Shown: positions 1-9,775, counted from the stretch's first letter. The stretch: 39,374 nucleotides of DNA from Bacteroidales bacterium (GCA_007131165.1 SLRB01000164.1:1-39374); one strand, 5' to 3'. Notes: generated by a model from the sequence alone, not told the origin. Numbers and translations are program-made.

Positions 1-252
1 GATTGTCCACCATACTGCAAAACCGTTAATGAAAACTACGGATAGCTGCGAGAACAATGCCTGCGTGCAATGCCATCTGACAAAAAGGGTGCCCCTCCTG
101 TTGCCTATGAAAAAAAACAGCGTGGCCAGCATATTGATCACTGGAAGGGGCATACCTGCCATAAGCGCAATGAGAGACATCAGATAGCCGTTGGAAGCTT
201 TTTCGGTTTCGTGATCGAGAGGGGTGTAAGGGAATGACTTAATTGATATCAT
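1..252 (-). CDS. Partial CDS (C-terminus off window): small membrane protein, DUF4870-like
   Basis: Reverse-strand translation from ATG at 252 reads MISIKSFPYTPLDHETEKASNGYLMSLIALMAGMPLPVINMLATLFFFIGNRRGTLFVRWHCTQALFSQLSVVFINGFAVWWTI, open to the window edge. Hydrophobic segments and an 'RWHCTQAL'-type motif resemble DUF4870. Start overlaps the upstream stop (ATGA). Confidence 0.6.
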   Translation of the reverse strand, partial: MISIKSFPYTPLDHETEKASNGYLMSLIALMAGMPLPVINMLATLFFFIGNRRGTLFVRWHCTQALFSQLSVVFINGFAVWWTI

Positions 253-662
253 AGGTATTTGTAAAAATTCCAGATCCAGTTTGCAACTACAAGCAATATT
301 GCAGGAATGGCAAGCCGCCTGGCGGCAAGCCGTTTTTCGGCATCAATATAAAAACGGTGAAATGTGCTTTTGCTGCTCAGCAGATCTCCGGCAATCCATA
401 ACGGAATGATGAGCATTATTGCTGCTAACAACAACCCGGCAGGATTACTGTACAGGGCAGCACCCACATCCCCGCCGATGAGCGACAATACCGAACCGGT
501 AGAACCACAAGAGGGACAGGGCATGCCGGTTAAATGCCTGAACGGGCATGCCCCTGCCCACTGACCATCGCCGGCCCAGGTGAAGTAATAGCTCACACCG
601 AGCCATATATAACCGGCCAGGCAGGCTAAAAAAACTGTTATGTAAAGTCTTTTCCTGCTCAC
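249..662 (-). CDS. DUF2752 family membrane protein
   Basis: ORF 137 aa with CPFRHLTGMPCPSCGSTGSV motif (typical DUF2752 Cys cluster) and several TM segments. Confidence 0.8.
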   Translation of the reverse strand: MSRKRLYITVFLACLAGYIWLGVSYYFTWAGDGQWAGACPFRHLTGMPCPSCGSTGSVLSLIGGDVGAALYSNPAGLLLAAIMLIIPLWIAGDLLSSKSTFHRFYIDAEKRLAARRLAIPAILLVVANWIWNFYKYL

Positions 663-678
663 CCTTAAACTATTGTTT

Positions 679-1014
679 TTAAGTATATTGCTGCAGTTTT
701 TGAAGATTCTTTTCCTTTGTCGCTCCCATTATCAGGAACCAGTCTATTATGGTCCAGATACCAAGTCCGCCACAAGTAAGCAATTTACCGATGCCAAGCC
801 CTACATCCCCTATCACGAAACGGTCAACTCCCAGGTACCCGATAAGGATCGAGATTATCAGCAGCATTGTCGGGTTTTTAAAATCAAGCGACTGAATTAA
901 TGACCATTTACTCTCATCGGCTTTGAGAAGTTTTTCCCTTATCTGGGGAACCATATGGCTCTCAAAATTCTTGCCGTTCACCATAATGAACATGTCGACT
1001 TTGTTTTCTTCCAT
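679..1014 (-). CDS. TM2 domain-containing protein
   Basis: ORF 111 aa with ...GYLGVDRFVIGDVGLGIGKLLTCGGLGIWTIIDWFLIMG..., the characteristic TM2 pattern. Confidence 0.85.
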   Translation of the reverse strand: MEENKVDMFIMVNGKNFESHMVPQIREKLLKADESKWSLIQSLDFKNPTMLLIISILIGYLGVDRFVIGDVGLGIGKLLTCGGLGIWTIIDWFLIMGATKEKNLQKLQQYT

Positions 1015-1195
1015 ATCAGTATTTTTAAATTGCCTACTCTTGTGGCTTTTCGGCGGCCGCCCCGTTTATTGCAATGGTTTCAGGACTCCAGCTTACTGAA
1101 AAAAAAGAAAACAAGTTAATTTTAATTTTTCAATCATGCAATTTTCTTTCCGGTTTTTACTCCGGAAGGCAATAACTGACAGTATCCCCGGGGTT

Positions 1196-1939
1196 TCAGG
1201 AAATTTGTTTTTCCGATTTCAAAATACCTGCAATACCCCCAAGTAAGGGAATGAAACTGACATTTTTAAACCCGGCAGTCATAAGAAGTTCTGTAAGTTC
1301 AGGGGCCATGTAATAGTTTATTGCCGAATGGGAAAGATATTTGTAAGCGCCGCGATGCCCCGAGACCAGTCCCCCGAAAGGGGCAGTAACATATTTAAGA
1401 TAGATGTGAAATAGTTTGCGCAACAACCGGTTTTTCGGCTGACTGGTCTCAACTGCTACGAAAAGGCCTCCGGGTTTGAGTACTCGCAGTATCTCACTGA
1501 GGAAGCGGCTGGTATCAGGGTTGTTAAAAGTGAGGTTCCTGAATGCAAAGGCAATACCGATCGAATCAAAGTACCCGTCGTCGAAAGGCATCTCTGCTGC
1601 ATCGCCGTGAATGAACTCAACATCATCATACCTGCGGCTGATAGCCTTGCCGGATGCCAGCTGAAGCATGGGCTCGCTGAAGTCGAGCGCATAGACTTTG
1701 GCCGCCGTTCCTGCTCTTTTCCTTAAGTGCATTGCCAGGTCGCCCGTTCCGCAGCAAAGGTCAAGAACCCTTGATGGCCTGTTTTCCATACACATGGCAG
1801 CTGCCTTGCTGCGCCATGCCTGGTCAAGTCTCAGGGTAAGGGCCCTGTTCACTATATCGTACGATGGAGGCACTGATGCAAACATCTTCTGAAGAGGCCG
1901 CCTGCTTTCCTGTTTGCCGGAGTCTGGGTGTGTTGTCAT
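1196..1939 (-). CDS. ubiE: Demethylmenaquinone / ubiquinone methyltransferase UbiE/MenG
   Basis: 247 aa SAM methyltransferase: FASVPPSYDIVNRALTLRLDQAWR, VLDLCCGTGDLA, FRNLTFNNPDTSRFLSEILRVLKPGG. Confidence 0.92.
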   Translation of the reverse strand: MTTHPDSGKQESRRPLQKMFASVPPSYDIVNRALTLRLDQAWRSKAAAMCMENRPSRVLDLCCGTGDLAMHLRKRAGTAAKVYALDFSEPMLQLASGKAISRRYDDVEFIHGDAAEMPFDDGYFDSIGIAFAFRNLTFNNPDTSRFLSEILRVLKPGGLFVAVETSQPKNRLLRKLFHIYLKYVTAPFGGLVSGHRGAYKYLSHSAINYYMAPELTELLMTAGFKNVSFIPLLGGIAGILKSEKQIS

Positions 1940-1958
1940 ATGTTACCGGTTTTTGTTG

Positions 1959-1966
1959 CAAAGTTA
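1959..1966 (-). promoter_or_regulatory. Candidate -7 box (TAACTTTG) for ubiE
   Basis: Minus-strand TAnnTTTG about 20 nt upstream of the ubiE start. Confidence 0.35.
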
Positions 1967-2277
1967 ACCGCTGTAATCGATTTTATCGCACATAGCTTTA
2001 CAGCCCTGGCTGAACGGCTGTTCGCCCGGTTATGAAATGTCAACCCGGCACAGCACAGTATGCAGCCGGACAGGCCGGGCCGGCCGGCATGATGCTTTTA
2101 TAAAGATATCCCTGCCCTGGAATGAGGGGCCGGCACCAATAGCTGTTGCCTGTTTCAGGGCTGAAAAAATTATTATAAATTTACGTATCGAAACTACCGG
2201 CCTGGCAGGCAATATGATATTGATCATTTTTTTACCTGTTCATCAGGCCTCGATTATGATTGCAAGTATACGGTGAT

Positions 2278-3963
2278 ATGATAAAATTCAAGCCGAAGCT
2301 TTTTCTTCTTCTGAGGACCTACTCTCTGAAGCAGTTTATGTCTGATCTCAGTGCAGGGGTGATCGTTGGTATTGTAGCCATGCCCATTGCACTTGCCTAT
2401 GCCATAGCTTCAGGTGTAACCCCGGATGTGGGACTGGTAACCGCTATCATTGCAGGACTCCTGGTTTCGGTGCTTGGCGGAAGCAGGGTGCAGATAGGAG
2501 GCCCCTCGGGAGCTTTCATAGTAATAGTTTACAGTGTAATTGAGCAACACGGACTTGAGGGTTTGCTCATTACTACATTCATCGCAGGGGTGATGCTTAT
2601 ACTGATGGGCCTCTTCCGGATGGGAACCATAATAAGGTTCATGCCCTACCCTATAGTCGTCGGCTTTACCAGTGCAATAGCCGCCATTATATTCACCACC
2701 CAGGTGAGCCCGTTTTTCGGACTTGAAATACCCGAGATGTCTGTCAGCTTCACAGGTAAATGGGTGAACTTCTTCCAACACCTGCATACCGCGAACCCCT
2801 ATGCAGTGGGACTGGGAATGATTACCCTTCTGCTGATCATCTTCCTGCCCAAGATGGGCTCAAGGATCCCGGGCTCATTTGTTGCCATCATTATCACAAC
2901 ATTGCTGGTGTATCTTTTTGACCTTCCGGTGGAAACACTCGGAAGTAAATACGGCGAGATCTCATCAACCCTCCCCAGGCCTTCTTTCCCCGGCTTTACT
3001 TTTGAAAGGGTCAGTATGCTGATTCAACCGGCCTTTACTATTGCCATGCTCTGTGCGATAGAATCGCTGCTTTCGGCAATGGTGGCCGACGGGTACACGG
3101 GCGGCTCGCACCGGCCCAACACAGAGCTGATTGCCCAGGGCACTGCCAACATGATGGTACCTCTTTTCGGGGGAATCCCTGCATCAGGGCAGATAGCAAA
3201 GACAATGACCAATATAAGAAGAGGGGCAAAGACCCCTGTTGCCGGTATAATCCACTCGGTGGTGCTTCTGGTCATACTGCTCTTTTTGGGGAGGTTCGCG
3301 GGACTGATCCCTATTGCGTGCATGGCAGGAATGTTGATTGGAGTTGCCTACAAAATGAGTGAGTGGCACACCTTTGTCAACTTCCTGAGGTATCCCAGGA
3401 GTGACGGGCTTGTTTTGATAACAACATTTCTCCTTACCCTGGTGTTTGATCTTTCAATAGCAATACAGGTCGGACTGCTTATGGCCATGGTAATTTTTAT
3501 TAAAAGGTTTGCAGAATCATCCAATATAGAGGTTTTCCGCCGCGATGTCAATGACGATAAGGAGCCTGAAACACTGTTTGACGAACACCTGGGAACAATC
3601 AAAATACCAAACGGGATTGAAATATACGAGATCAACGGACCCTTTTTCTTCGGAGTGGCCAATAAATTTGACGAGATAGTAAGGGAGAATACCCGTGATA
3701 TTCACGCACGTATACTGAGACTCAGGAAAGTTCCCTTTATCGATTCTACCGGGTTGAACAACCTGGAAAACCTTCTCCAGAAATCGAAAGGTGAAAAAAT
3801 CCAGCTTATCTTTTCAGGTGTACATCCCGGGGCAATGAAAGCTCTTGAACAATCGGGCCTGATTGAAAAGGTGGGCAGGGAGAATGTTTTTGACGATATA
3901 GCCCCTGCCCTGCTCAGGGCCCATGATATTGTAGAGGAAAAAGAGAAACCGCTGCGCACCTGA
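2278..3963 (+). CDS. SulP/SLC26 family anion permease with C-terminal STAS domain
   Basis: SulP pattern DLSAGVIVGIVAMPIALAYAIASGVTP, GGPSGAFIVIVYSVI, GGIPASGQIAKTMTNIRRGAKTPVAG; C-terminal STAS (ILRLRKVPFIDSTGLNNLENLL). Start taken at internal ATG 2278 (MIKFKPKLF) rather than the ORF start 2260. Confidence 0.93.
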   Translation: MIKFKPKLFLLLRTYSLKQFMSDLSAGVIVGIVAMPIALAYAIASGVTPDVGLVTAIIAGLLVSVLGGSRVQIGGPSGAFIVIVYSVIEQHGLEGLLITTFIAGVMLILMGLFRMGTIIRFMPYPIVVGFTSAIAAIIFTTQVSPFFGLEIPEMSVSFTGKWVNFFQHLHTANPYAVGLGMITLLLIIFLPKMGSRIPGSFVAIIITTLLVYLFDLPVETLGSKYGEISSTLPRPSFPGFTFERVSMLIQPAFTIAMLCAIESLLSAMVADGYTGGSHRPNTELIAQGTANMMVPLFGGIPASGQIAKTMTNIRRGAKTPVAGIIHSVVLLVILLFLGRFAGLIPIACMAGMLIGVAYKMSEWHTFVNFLRYPRSDGLVLITTFLLTLVFDLSIAIQVGLLMAMVIFIKRFAESSNIEVFRRDVNDDKEPETLFDEHLGTIKIPNGIEIYEINGPFFFGVANKFDEIVRENTRDIHARILRLRKVPFIDSTGLNNLENLLQKSKGEKIQLIFSGVHPGAMKALEQSGLIEKVGRENVFDDIAPALLRAHDIVEEKEKPLRT

Positions 3964-3997
3964 CCTGCGATAGTGATGCATTGACCGGGTTGCTTCA

Positions 3998-4348
3998 TCA
4001 CCTGCTGAGAGTAACGCTTACACTGTCCATCTGCCCGCCCATAGGCGGATTCATCTTTGATATCTTAACGGTTGCCCTGGCTATACCCGGGAAATTTTCA
4101 TACAACCTGTCAAGAATGCGGCCGGCAACATGCTCGAGCAGGTGGCTCTTTATCTGCATCTGTTCTTTAATTATATCATATGCCAGCTGGTAGTTAATGG
4201 TGTCAGCCAGATTGTCGGATGAGGCAGCATTTTCGAGACCGGTTGATATCTCGAGGTTCACCAGGAACCTGTTCCCTGCTATCCGCTCCTCCCTGTAACA
4301 GCCGTGATATGCATGGAACTCCATGTTTTCTATGCTGATGGTACCCAT
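3998..4348 (-). CDS. folB: Dihydroneopterin aldolase
   Basis: 116 aa: MGTISIENMEFHAYHGCYREERIAGNRFLVNLEI... typical FolB. Confidence 0.92.
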   Translation of the reverse strand: MGTISIENMEFHAYHGCYREERIAGNRFLVNLEISTGLENAASSDNLADTINYQLAYDIIKEQMQIKSHLLEHVAGRILDRLYENFPGIARATVKISKMNPPMGGQMDSVSVTLSR

Positions 4349-4447
4349 AATGCCCGGTTTTTATGCCAAAAATAATGATTCCTCCAGTAAATGAGGCGCG
4401 GTAGAAAAAAAAGCAGCCGCGCCACCTAAGATTTTGTTATTTACTCG

Positions 4448-4455
4448 TACTTTTG
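4448..4455 (+). promoter_or_regulatory. Candidate Bacteroidota -7 box (TACTTTTG) upstream of glnS
   Basis: Matches TAnnTTTG; about 86 nt upstream of the glnS ATG in the folB/glnS intergenic region. No well-spaced -33 element recognised. Confidence 0.4.
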
Positions 4456-4541
4456 TATCCCCTGACACCAAAAAACCAGGAGATATCTATGACAGTCTGC
4501 CCCATTCAGGCAGATAACAGTTAAATAAAACACACAGGAGA

Positions 4542-6251
4542 ATGTTACAGAACAGTTCCCCCGGTAAGGGAAAAAAAGAAGAAGAAGGACGCTCACTGAA
4601 CTTTATTGAGCAGATCATTGTCGAAGATATACGCACGGGCAAGAACGGCGGAAGGGTTCATACACGCTTCCCGCCAGAGCCCAATGGCTATCTGCATATA
4701 GGGCACGCAAAATCAATCTGCCTGAACTACGGTCTTGCTGATAAGTATAACGGACTGTATAACCTGCGGTTCGACGATACCAACCCCCTTACCGAAGAGG
4801 TTGAATATGTAGATGCGATCATGGAAGATGTGAGATGGCTGGGGTACGACTGGGAAGACCGGCTGTATTATGCCTCCGACTATTTTGAACAGCTTTATGA
4901 GTGGGCAGAGAAGCTTGTGATGAAGGGCAAGGCATTTGTATGTGAACTCAGCGCCGAAGAAATGAGCTCACATCGGGGGACACCCACCCGGCCCGGTACC
5001 GAAAGCCCCTACAGGGACCGCACCGCTGAAGAGAACCTTGACCTCTTCAGGCGCATGCGAGCAGGAGAGTTCGGGAACGGCGAAAAGGTACTCAGGGCAA
5101 AGATCGACATGTCGTCGCCAAACATGCACATGCGCGACCCGGTGCTTTACAGGATTATTCATGCATCGCACCACAGGACCGGCGATAAATGGTGTATCTA
5201 CCCCACTTATGACTACGCCCACGGGCAGAGCGACTCCATCGAGGGCATCACCCACTCTATCTGCACACTTGAGTTCGAGGTGCACAGGCCGCTGTACGAC
5301 TGGTTAATACGCGAGCTGGAGATCTTCCCGAGCCGCCAGATTGAGTTCGCCAGGCTGAACCTCAGCTATACCATCATGAGCAAGCGAAAACTGCTTCAAC
5401 TGGTTAAAGAGGGGCACGTCAGCGGCTGGGATGACCCGAGGATGCCGACAATTTGCGGACTGCGACGCAGGGGCTACACCCCCGGGTCAATCAGGTATTT
5501 TGCCGACCGGATAGGCGTGGCAAAGCGCGACAACGTTATTGACGTGGCGCTCCTGGAACACAGCGTAAGAGAGGACCTGAACAAAAAAGCAACCCGCGTG
5601 ATGGCGGTGCTCAATCCCCTGAAAGTTGTTATCACCAATTACCCTGAAGGGCAATCCGAAGAGGTGGAGGCGGTGATAAACCCCGAGATGCCCGAACTGG
5701 GCAAAAGGAAGGTGCCATTCTCCCGCGAATTATATATAGAAATGGATGACTTCATGGAAGATCCGCCCAGGAAGTTCTTCAGGCTGGCACCGGGCAGGGA
5801 GGTGAGGCTTAAATATGCCTATATCATCAAATGTGAAAAGGTAATAAAAAATGATTCCGGCGAGATAACCGAGCTGCATTGCACCTACGACCCGCTTACC
5901 AGGAGCGGCATGCCTGATGCCAACCGCAAGGTTAAAAGTACCATTCACTGGGTATCGCTGCCGCATGCACGTGAAGTGGAAGTAAGGCTGTTCGACAGGC
6001 TGTTCAGGAAAGAAAACCCCGATGATGCTGAAGAAGGGCAGGATTTCAAGTCAAACCTCAACCCCGGATCACTTAAGGTTACCAAGGGACACATCTCATC
6101 GGGCATTGACGGTGCCGGAGCCCTTGATAAGTTCCAGTTCGAGAGGCTTGGGTACTTCTGTGTCGACCCCGACTCCTTACCCGGAAAGATGGTCTTTAAC
6201 AGGACTGTCACCCTGCGTGATGCGTGGGCGAGGATGGGTAATAAAAGGTAA
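4542..6251 (+). CDS. glnS: Glutaminyl-tRNA synthetase
   Basis: 569 aa: [44 protein letters not shown] (KMSKS-like). Confidence 0.96.
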   Translation: MLQNSSPGKGKKEEEGRSLNFIEQIIVEDIRTGKNGGRVHTRFPPEPNGYLHIGHAKSICLNYGLADKYNGLYNLRFDDTNPLTEEVEYVDAIMEDVRWLGYDWEDRLYYASDYFEQLYEWAEKLVMKGKAFVCELSAEEMSSHRGTPTRPGTESPYRDRTAEENLDLFRRMRAGEFGNGEKVLRAKIDMSSPNMHMRDPVLYRIIHASHHRTGDKWCIYPTYDYAHGQSDSIEGITHSICTLEFEVHRPLYDWLIRELEIFPSRQIEFARLNLSYTIMSKRKLLQLVKEGHVSGWDDPRMPTICGLRRRGYTPGSIRYFADRIGVAKRDNVIDVALLEHSVREDLNKKATRVMAVLNPLKVVITNYPEGQSEEVEAVINPEMPELGKRKVPFSRELYIEMDDFMEDPPRKFFRLAPGREVRLKYAYIIKCEKVIKNDSGEITELHCTYDPLTRSGMPDANRKVKSTIHWVSLPHAREVEVRLFDRLFRKENPDDAEEGQDFKSNLNPGSLKVTKGHISSGIDGAGALDKFQFERLGYFCVDPDSLPGKMVFNRTVTLRDAWARMGNKR

Positions 6252-6252
6252 A

Positions 6253-6795
6253 CTACCTCAGAACTGCAATTTCCAGGTCCTTGATGTAATCGTTTATCTT
6301 CCAGGCGCTCCTGGAAATATACGAGATGTATTCCCCTGCACGGTAGTGGCAGGCACCCTGCGATTTCAGAAGGCTGGAGAAGCCACATATTGAGTTCAGG
6401 CAGGTCCTTAACTGGTGCACGAATTCAGCATCCTTTGCAATAAAGGCTGTCATGTCGACCACTGACCCGGACAGAATTTTCTCTCCCTCCCTGTTAACTG
6501 CCTCAACCGTCAAACCAATGAATACAGCATGACCCTCCTGGTGCTTTGTCCTTAAAATCAAACTGAACCCGTTGGTTTCTCCTCTGAGGGTCCTTTCAAG
6601 CTCAGTATTGAACCTCTCTTTTTCAGGCGACTCGAAAAGGCAGGTTATTGGCATCTTTTGAAGCATGCCGGCAGGAAACCCGGTTATAACTGATATCTCT
6701 TGTGAAACATACAGGAAATTTTTACCATCTGATTTAAAATTGCCGCATAACACCGGCCCTTCATTGATATGCCCGCGCTGTCCGTAAACTTCCAT
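6253..6795 (-). CDS. PAS domain protein with C-terminal HisKA/DHp-like segment but no HATPase_c domain
   Basis: 180 aa. PAS-like N-terminus (FLYVSQEISVITGFPAGMLQ...); C-terminus FVHQLRTCLNSICGFSSLLKS...YISYISRSAWKINDYIKDLEIAVLR aligns by eye to a HisKA H-box (SHEIRTPLNAIxGFSELL) plus second DHp helix, then stops. Confidence 0.65.
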   Translation of the reverse strand: MEVYGQRGHINEGPVLCGNFKSDGKNFLYVSQEISVITGFPAGMLQKMPITCLFESPEKERFNTELERTLRGETNGFSLILRTKHQEGHAVFIGLTVEAVNREGEKILSGSVVDMTAFIAKDAEFVHQLRTCLNSICGFSSLLKSQGACHYRAGEYISYISRSAWKINDYIKDLEIAVLR

Positions 6796-6912
6796 TCTCT
6801 ATTTTTAAATTGGTTTAACATCTGTCAATAATTTTTCATTTTATAGATCCGCGTCTTTCAGGCGCGCTAAATGTACTTGCGGGACTTTGCCCGGAAGGCA
6901 TTTGTGCTATAA

Positions 6913-6974
6913 AAAGGGGTGCGGCCATGCAGCAAAACGGAGGGGAAATACTGCCGGCATAAATGCACCCCTTT
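6913..6974 (-). terminator. Candidate rho-independent terminator downstream of the MCP gene
   Basis: AAAGGGGTGC (6913-6922) pairs with GCACCCCTTT (6965-6974). On the minus strand the 3' arm runs into TTTTTAT. Loop is long (about 42 nt) with possible inner pairing. Confidence 0.45.
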
Positions 6975-7014
6975 CATACGTATAAAGTCATCAGATACTT
7001 TGTAATGATCCTGT

Positions 7015-8781
7015 TCAGTATTTTTCGTAATCTACATCATTAATTTCAGGCTCAAACATTTTAAGATCCACTCCCTCTTTCTGCGTTTCACCGACTTTGC
7101 CATCAGTTGCCTTTTCAGATGTCCCGCCCCGGGGCGAGCTGCCCTTGGCGGCCATATACTTTATCTTAGCGGCAGCCTCTGTTTTGGCTGCAACCGGCTG
7201 TGCCTTCGTTCCTCTCATATTATCCCTGCGGCCGATTTTAAAGTACGAAACAGTCTCCTTCAACTGGTCGGCCTGGCTGGCAAGCTCTTCCGAACTGGTG
7301 GCGGTCTCTTCCGATGAAGCTGAATTTTGCTGTATTACCTGGTTAAGCTGCTGTATTGCACTGTTTACCTGGTCTGCGCCTGCATTCTGTTCCATACTGG
7401 CAGAAGCTATCTCCTGTACCAGTACGGCTGTTTTTTCTATTTCGGGGACTATCGCTTCAAGCTGGCGCCCGGCCTCATCTGACAGCTGCACGCCAGATTT
7501 CGATAGCTCGTCGATCTCTTCTGCCGCAACCTTACTCCTTTCGGCAAGCTTTCTTACTTCGGCGGCCACCACGGCAAAACCGCGTCCGTGTTCACCGGCC
7601 CTTGCCGCTTCTACTGCAGCATTCAGGGCAAGTATATTGGTCTGGAATGCTATATCGCCTATGATCGAAATCTTTTCGGCAATCTCTTTCATTGAGCCAA
7701 CCGACTTGTTGGTGGAATCATTCCCGCTTTTGATCTCCTCGGCGGCCTTGAGTGCGATCTTTTCAGTCTCTTTCGAGTTGCTCGTATTCTGCTGAATATT
7801 TGAAACCATCTGTTCCATTGACGAAGAGACCTCCTCGGCAGAGGCTGCCTGCTCCGATGCACCCTGGGAAATTTCCTGCGATGCCGAACTGAGCTGCTGG
7901 CTCGCGGCTGCAATATTATCTGCTCCTTCCCTGATATCCTGTATTATTTCACGAAGTGTGGCCACCATCTTTTTTAGGGCACTGGCAAGCACACCTATTT
8001 CATCCTTCTGGTCGATATCGAGATTTGCATCAAGGTCTCCCCCGGCTATTGATTCGGCAAAACCAACAGCATCCCTTACTGGCCGCGTTATTGAGGCTAT
8101 TATCACATACCCGGTAATCACAGCGAGGAGCACACCAAGTAGTATACCCAACAATACCATCATATTGCTGCGGTCGACAAGCTCATCTCCGCGGGCGATC
8201 TCAGTATTTGCATAACCTTCGTTAAGCGCTATGATCTCATTAAGGTAACGGTTGGTTTCAGTCCTCACCTCATATATGTCGTTCATAACAAAATCGTTCA
8301 TCTGCAGGAACAGTTGCTGTGCATCGGCGTTGCCGGCGCTGTCGGCCAGGTTCAGGCCGTATAGCTGATCGTTCATAGACAGCAGGTTGTCGGCTGCCCT
8401 CTGCCACCTTTCTCTGGCGTCATTATAACGTCCCCATACAATCACCTCATCATCCGTATGCTCAAGCGATTCATAAACCCGCGTGGCCTCATCCTCGGCA
8501 AGACGCTCTTCATTGATGTTTTGCACCTGCCTGCGGCGCTCCTCCTCGTCAAGGTTTTGATTGAGAAGGGTTCTCTGCGCTGCGGTAATGTTGCTCAGGG
8601 CTACATCGATAGTCAGAAGACTCCTGACTGAGGGCATATTAACATCGGCAACCTGATGAAACGAGCCCGACACATTTCGCAACCCGTTTAGTCCGGTCAC
8701 ACCTACCGCGATTGCAATTGCGATCACCAGGGCAAAACCCGTGAAGATCTTTGTTCCAAGTCTAAAATTTTTCCAGTTCAT
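7015..8781 (-). CDS. Methyl-accepting chemotaxis protein (4HB-type sensor, HAMP, signalling hairpin)
   Basis: 588 aa: N-terminal TM plus helical periplasmic region, second TM, HAMP ([44 protein letters not shown]), signalling tip [43 protein letters not shown]. Confidence 0.95.
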   Translation of the reverse strand: MNWKNFRLGTKIFTGFALVIAIAIAVGVTGLNGLRNVSGSFHQVADVNMPSVRSLLTIDVALSNITAAQRTLLNQNLDEEERRRQVQNINEERLAEDEATRVYESLEHTDDEVIVWGRYNDARERWQRAADNLLSMNDQLYGLNLADSAGNADAQQLFLQMNDFVMNDIYEVRTETNRYLNEIIALNEGYANTEIARGDELVDRSNMMVLLGILLGVLLAVITGYVIIASITRPVRDAVGFAESIAGGDLDANLDIDQKDEIGVLASALKKMVATLREIIQDIREGADNIAAASQQLSSASQEISQGASEQAASAEEVSSSMEQMVSNIQQNTSNSKETEKIALKAAEEIKSGNDSTNKSVGSMKEIAEKISIIGDIAFQTNILALNAAVEAARAGEHGRGFAVVAAEVRKLAERSKVAAEEIDELSKSGVQLSDEAGRQLEAIVPEIEKTAVLVQEIASASMEQNAGADQVNSAIQQLNQVIQQNSASSEETATSSEELASQADQLKETVSYFKIGRRDNMRGTKAQPVAAKTEAAAKIKYMAAKGSSPRGGTSEKATDGKVGETQKEGVDLKMFEPEINDVDYEKY

Positions 8782-9003
8782 ACCTTTTTTGATTTAATTA
8801 ATAATTATGGCCAAAGACCCTTTTACCGGCACCGGCCTGTTGATTTGAAATTATTCCTGCATGGCAGCACACAAACTGGCGGTTGGTTTACCTGGCGCCA
8901 GCAAGGTAACTGCGACAGCAAGGGGGTTTTAAGGTATAAATGGTTCGTGGTCACGGGAAAAATCCTGGTTACGGGGGGGGGCGGAATGGCTAAATGACTG
9001 GTT

Positions 9004-9522
9004 TCACACCTTTACCTTAGCTGGTTCTGGCTTTTTGGTTTCTGATGGCCCTGTCTTCCGAATCATGTTTATTGTTTCCATGTCGCTGGTATTAAAAACC
9101 TTATCGATATTTACCAGCATTATGAATTTGTCATTGCTTTCAATCATGCCTGAAAGAAAATCAGTTTTGTATGCCTTGCCAATGGAGGGCACCTGCAGAA
9201 TCCGGTCTTCTGTTATCTCCACTACTGCTTTGACGGAATCCACAACTGCGCCAACCATCACCCTCTTCCCGTCAATTTCGGGTTCAAGTACCAGTATGCA
9301 TGTGTTCTTGCTGTCTTCAGCAGCATCCATGCCGAATTTGATCCTGGTATCGATTACCGGTAATACGGTACCCCTGAGGTTAATCACACCCTTGATATAT
9401 TCAGGTGTTTTGGGTACCCTGGTTATCCCTGTCATCTCCAGTATGTTAATCACTTTGCCCACGTGAATCCCGTAGGTTTCTTCTTTCAGCGTGTAGGTTA
9501 AATAAGAGCCTCCCTGTTTCAT
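9004..9522 (-). CDS. cheW: Chemotaxis adaptor CheW
   Basis: 172 aa: YLTYTLKEETYGIHVGKVINILEMTGITRVPKTPEYIKGVINLRGTVLPVIDTRIKFGM, canonical CheW. Confidence 0.93.
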   Translation of the reverse strand: MKQGGSYLTYTLKEETYGIHVGKVINILEMTGITRVPKTPEYIKGVINLRGTVLPVIDTRIKFGMDAAEDSKNTCILVLEPEIDGKRVMVGAVVDSVKAVVEITEDRILQVPSIGKAYKTDFLSGMIESNDKFIMLVNIDKVFNTSDMETINMIRKTGPSETKKPEPAKVKV

Positions 9523-9647
9523 CTTAAATGCAGTTTAGTTTTGTTTCCACCGGTCGTAGTATTGCCCGGGAGACTTATGATACGCCTTGCCGCCCGCAGG
9601 GATACGATCAGGGCAGTGGCAATTGTCCCCCCCGGCCTGCCGTTTGT

Positions 9648-9662
9648 GTCATGCCGCATGAC
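9648..9662. promoter_or_regulatory. 15-bp palindrome GTCATGC-C-GCATGAC, candidate operator
   Basis: 7-bp perfect inverted arms around one central base, in the 425-bp cheW/crp divergent intergenic region. Confidence 0.35.
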
Positions 9663-9775
9663 TGCCTGCGTCACTCTCTTGTGTGTCTTTGGTCACTTTT
9701 CAAAATTTTTGGCAAGAGTTTCAGTCCTCATGGCAAGGTTAACCTGATGTGTCAGCACCGATTCCTGTAACTTAA

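Noticed and set aside
2030-2276. Overlapping 65-79 aa ORFs between ubiE and sulP
   Set aside because: GC-rich palindromic intergenic DNA produces opposing short ORFs; no motif and no clear start signal.
4968-6393. Antisense/shifted ORFs across glnS (105, 89, 78, 147, 123 aa)
   Set aside because: glnS frame is fully supported by synthetase motifs; these are shadow ORFs.
7097-7795. 232-aa + strand ORF antisense to the MCP gene
   Set aside because: Composition (Ser/Ala-rich, no recognisable motif) is what a mirror of a coding-frame-biased MCP gene gives; the MCP on the minus strand is unambiguous.
9528-9770. 80-aa and 68-aa + strand ORFs in the cheW/crp spacer
   Set aside because: Low-complexity, mutually overlapping in different frames, no recognisable domain; treated as non-coding.
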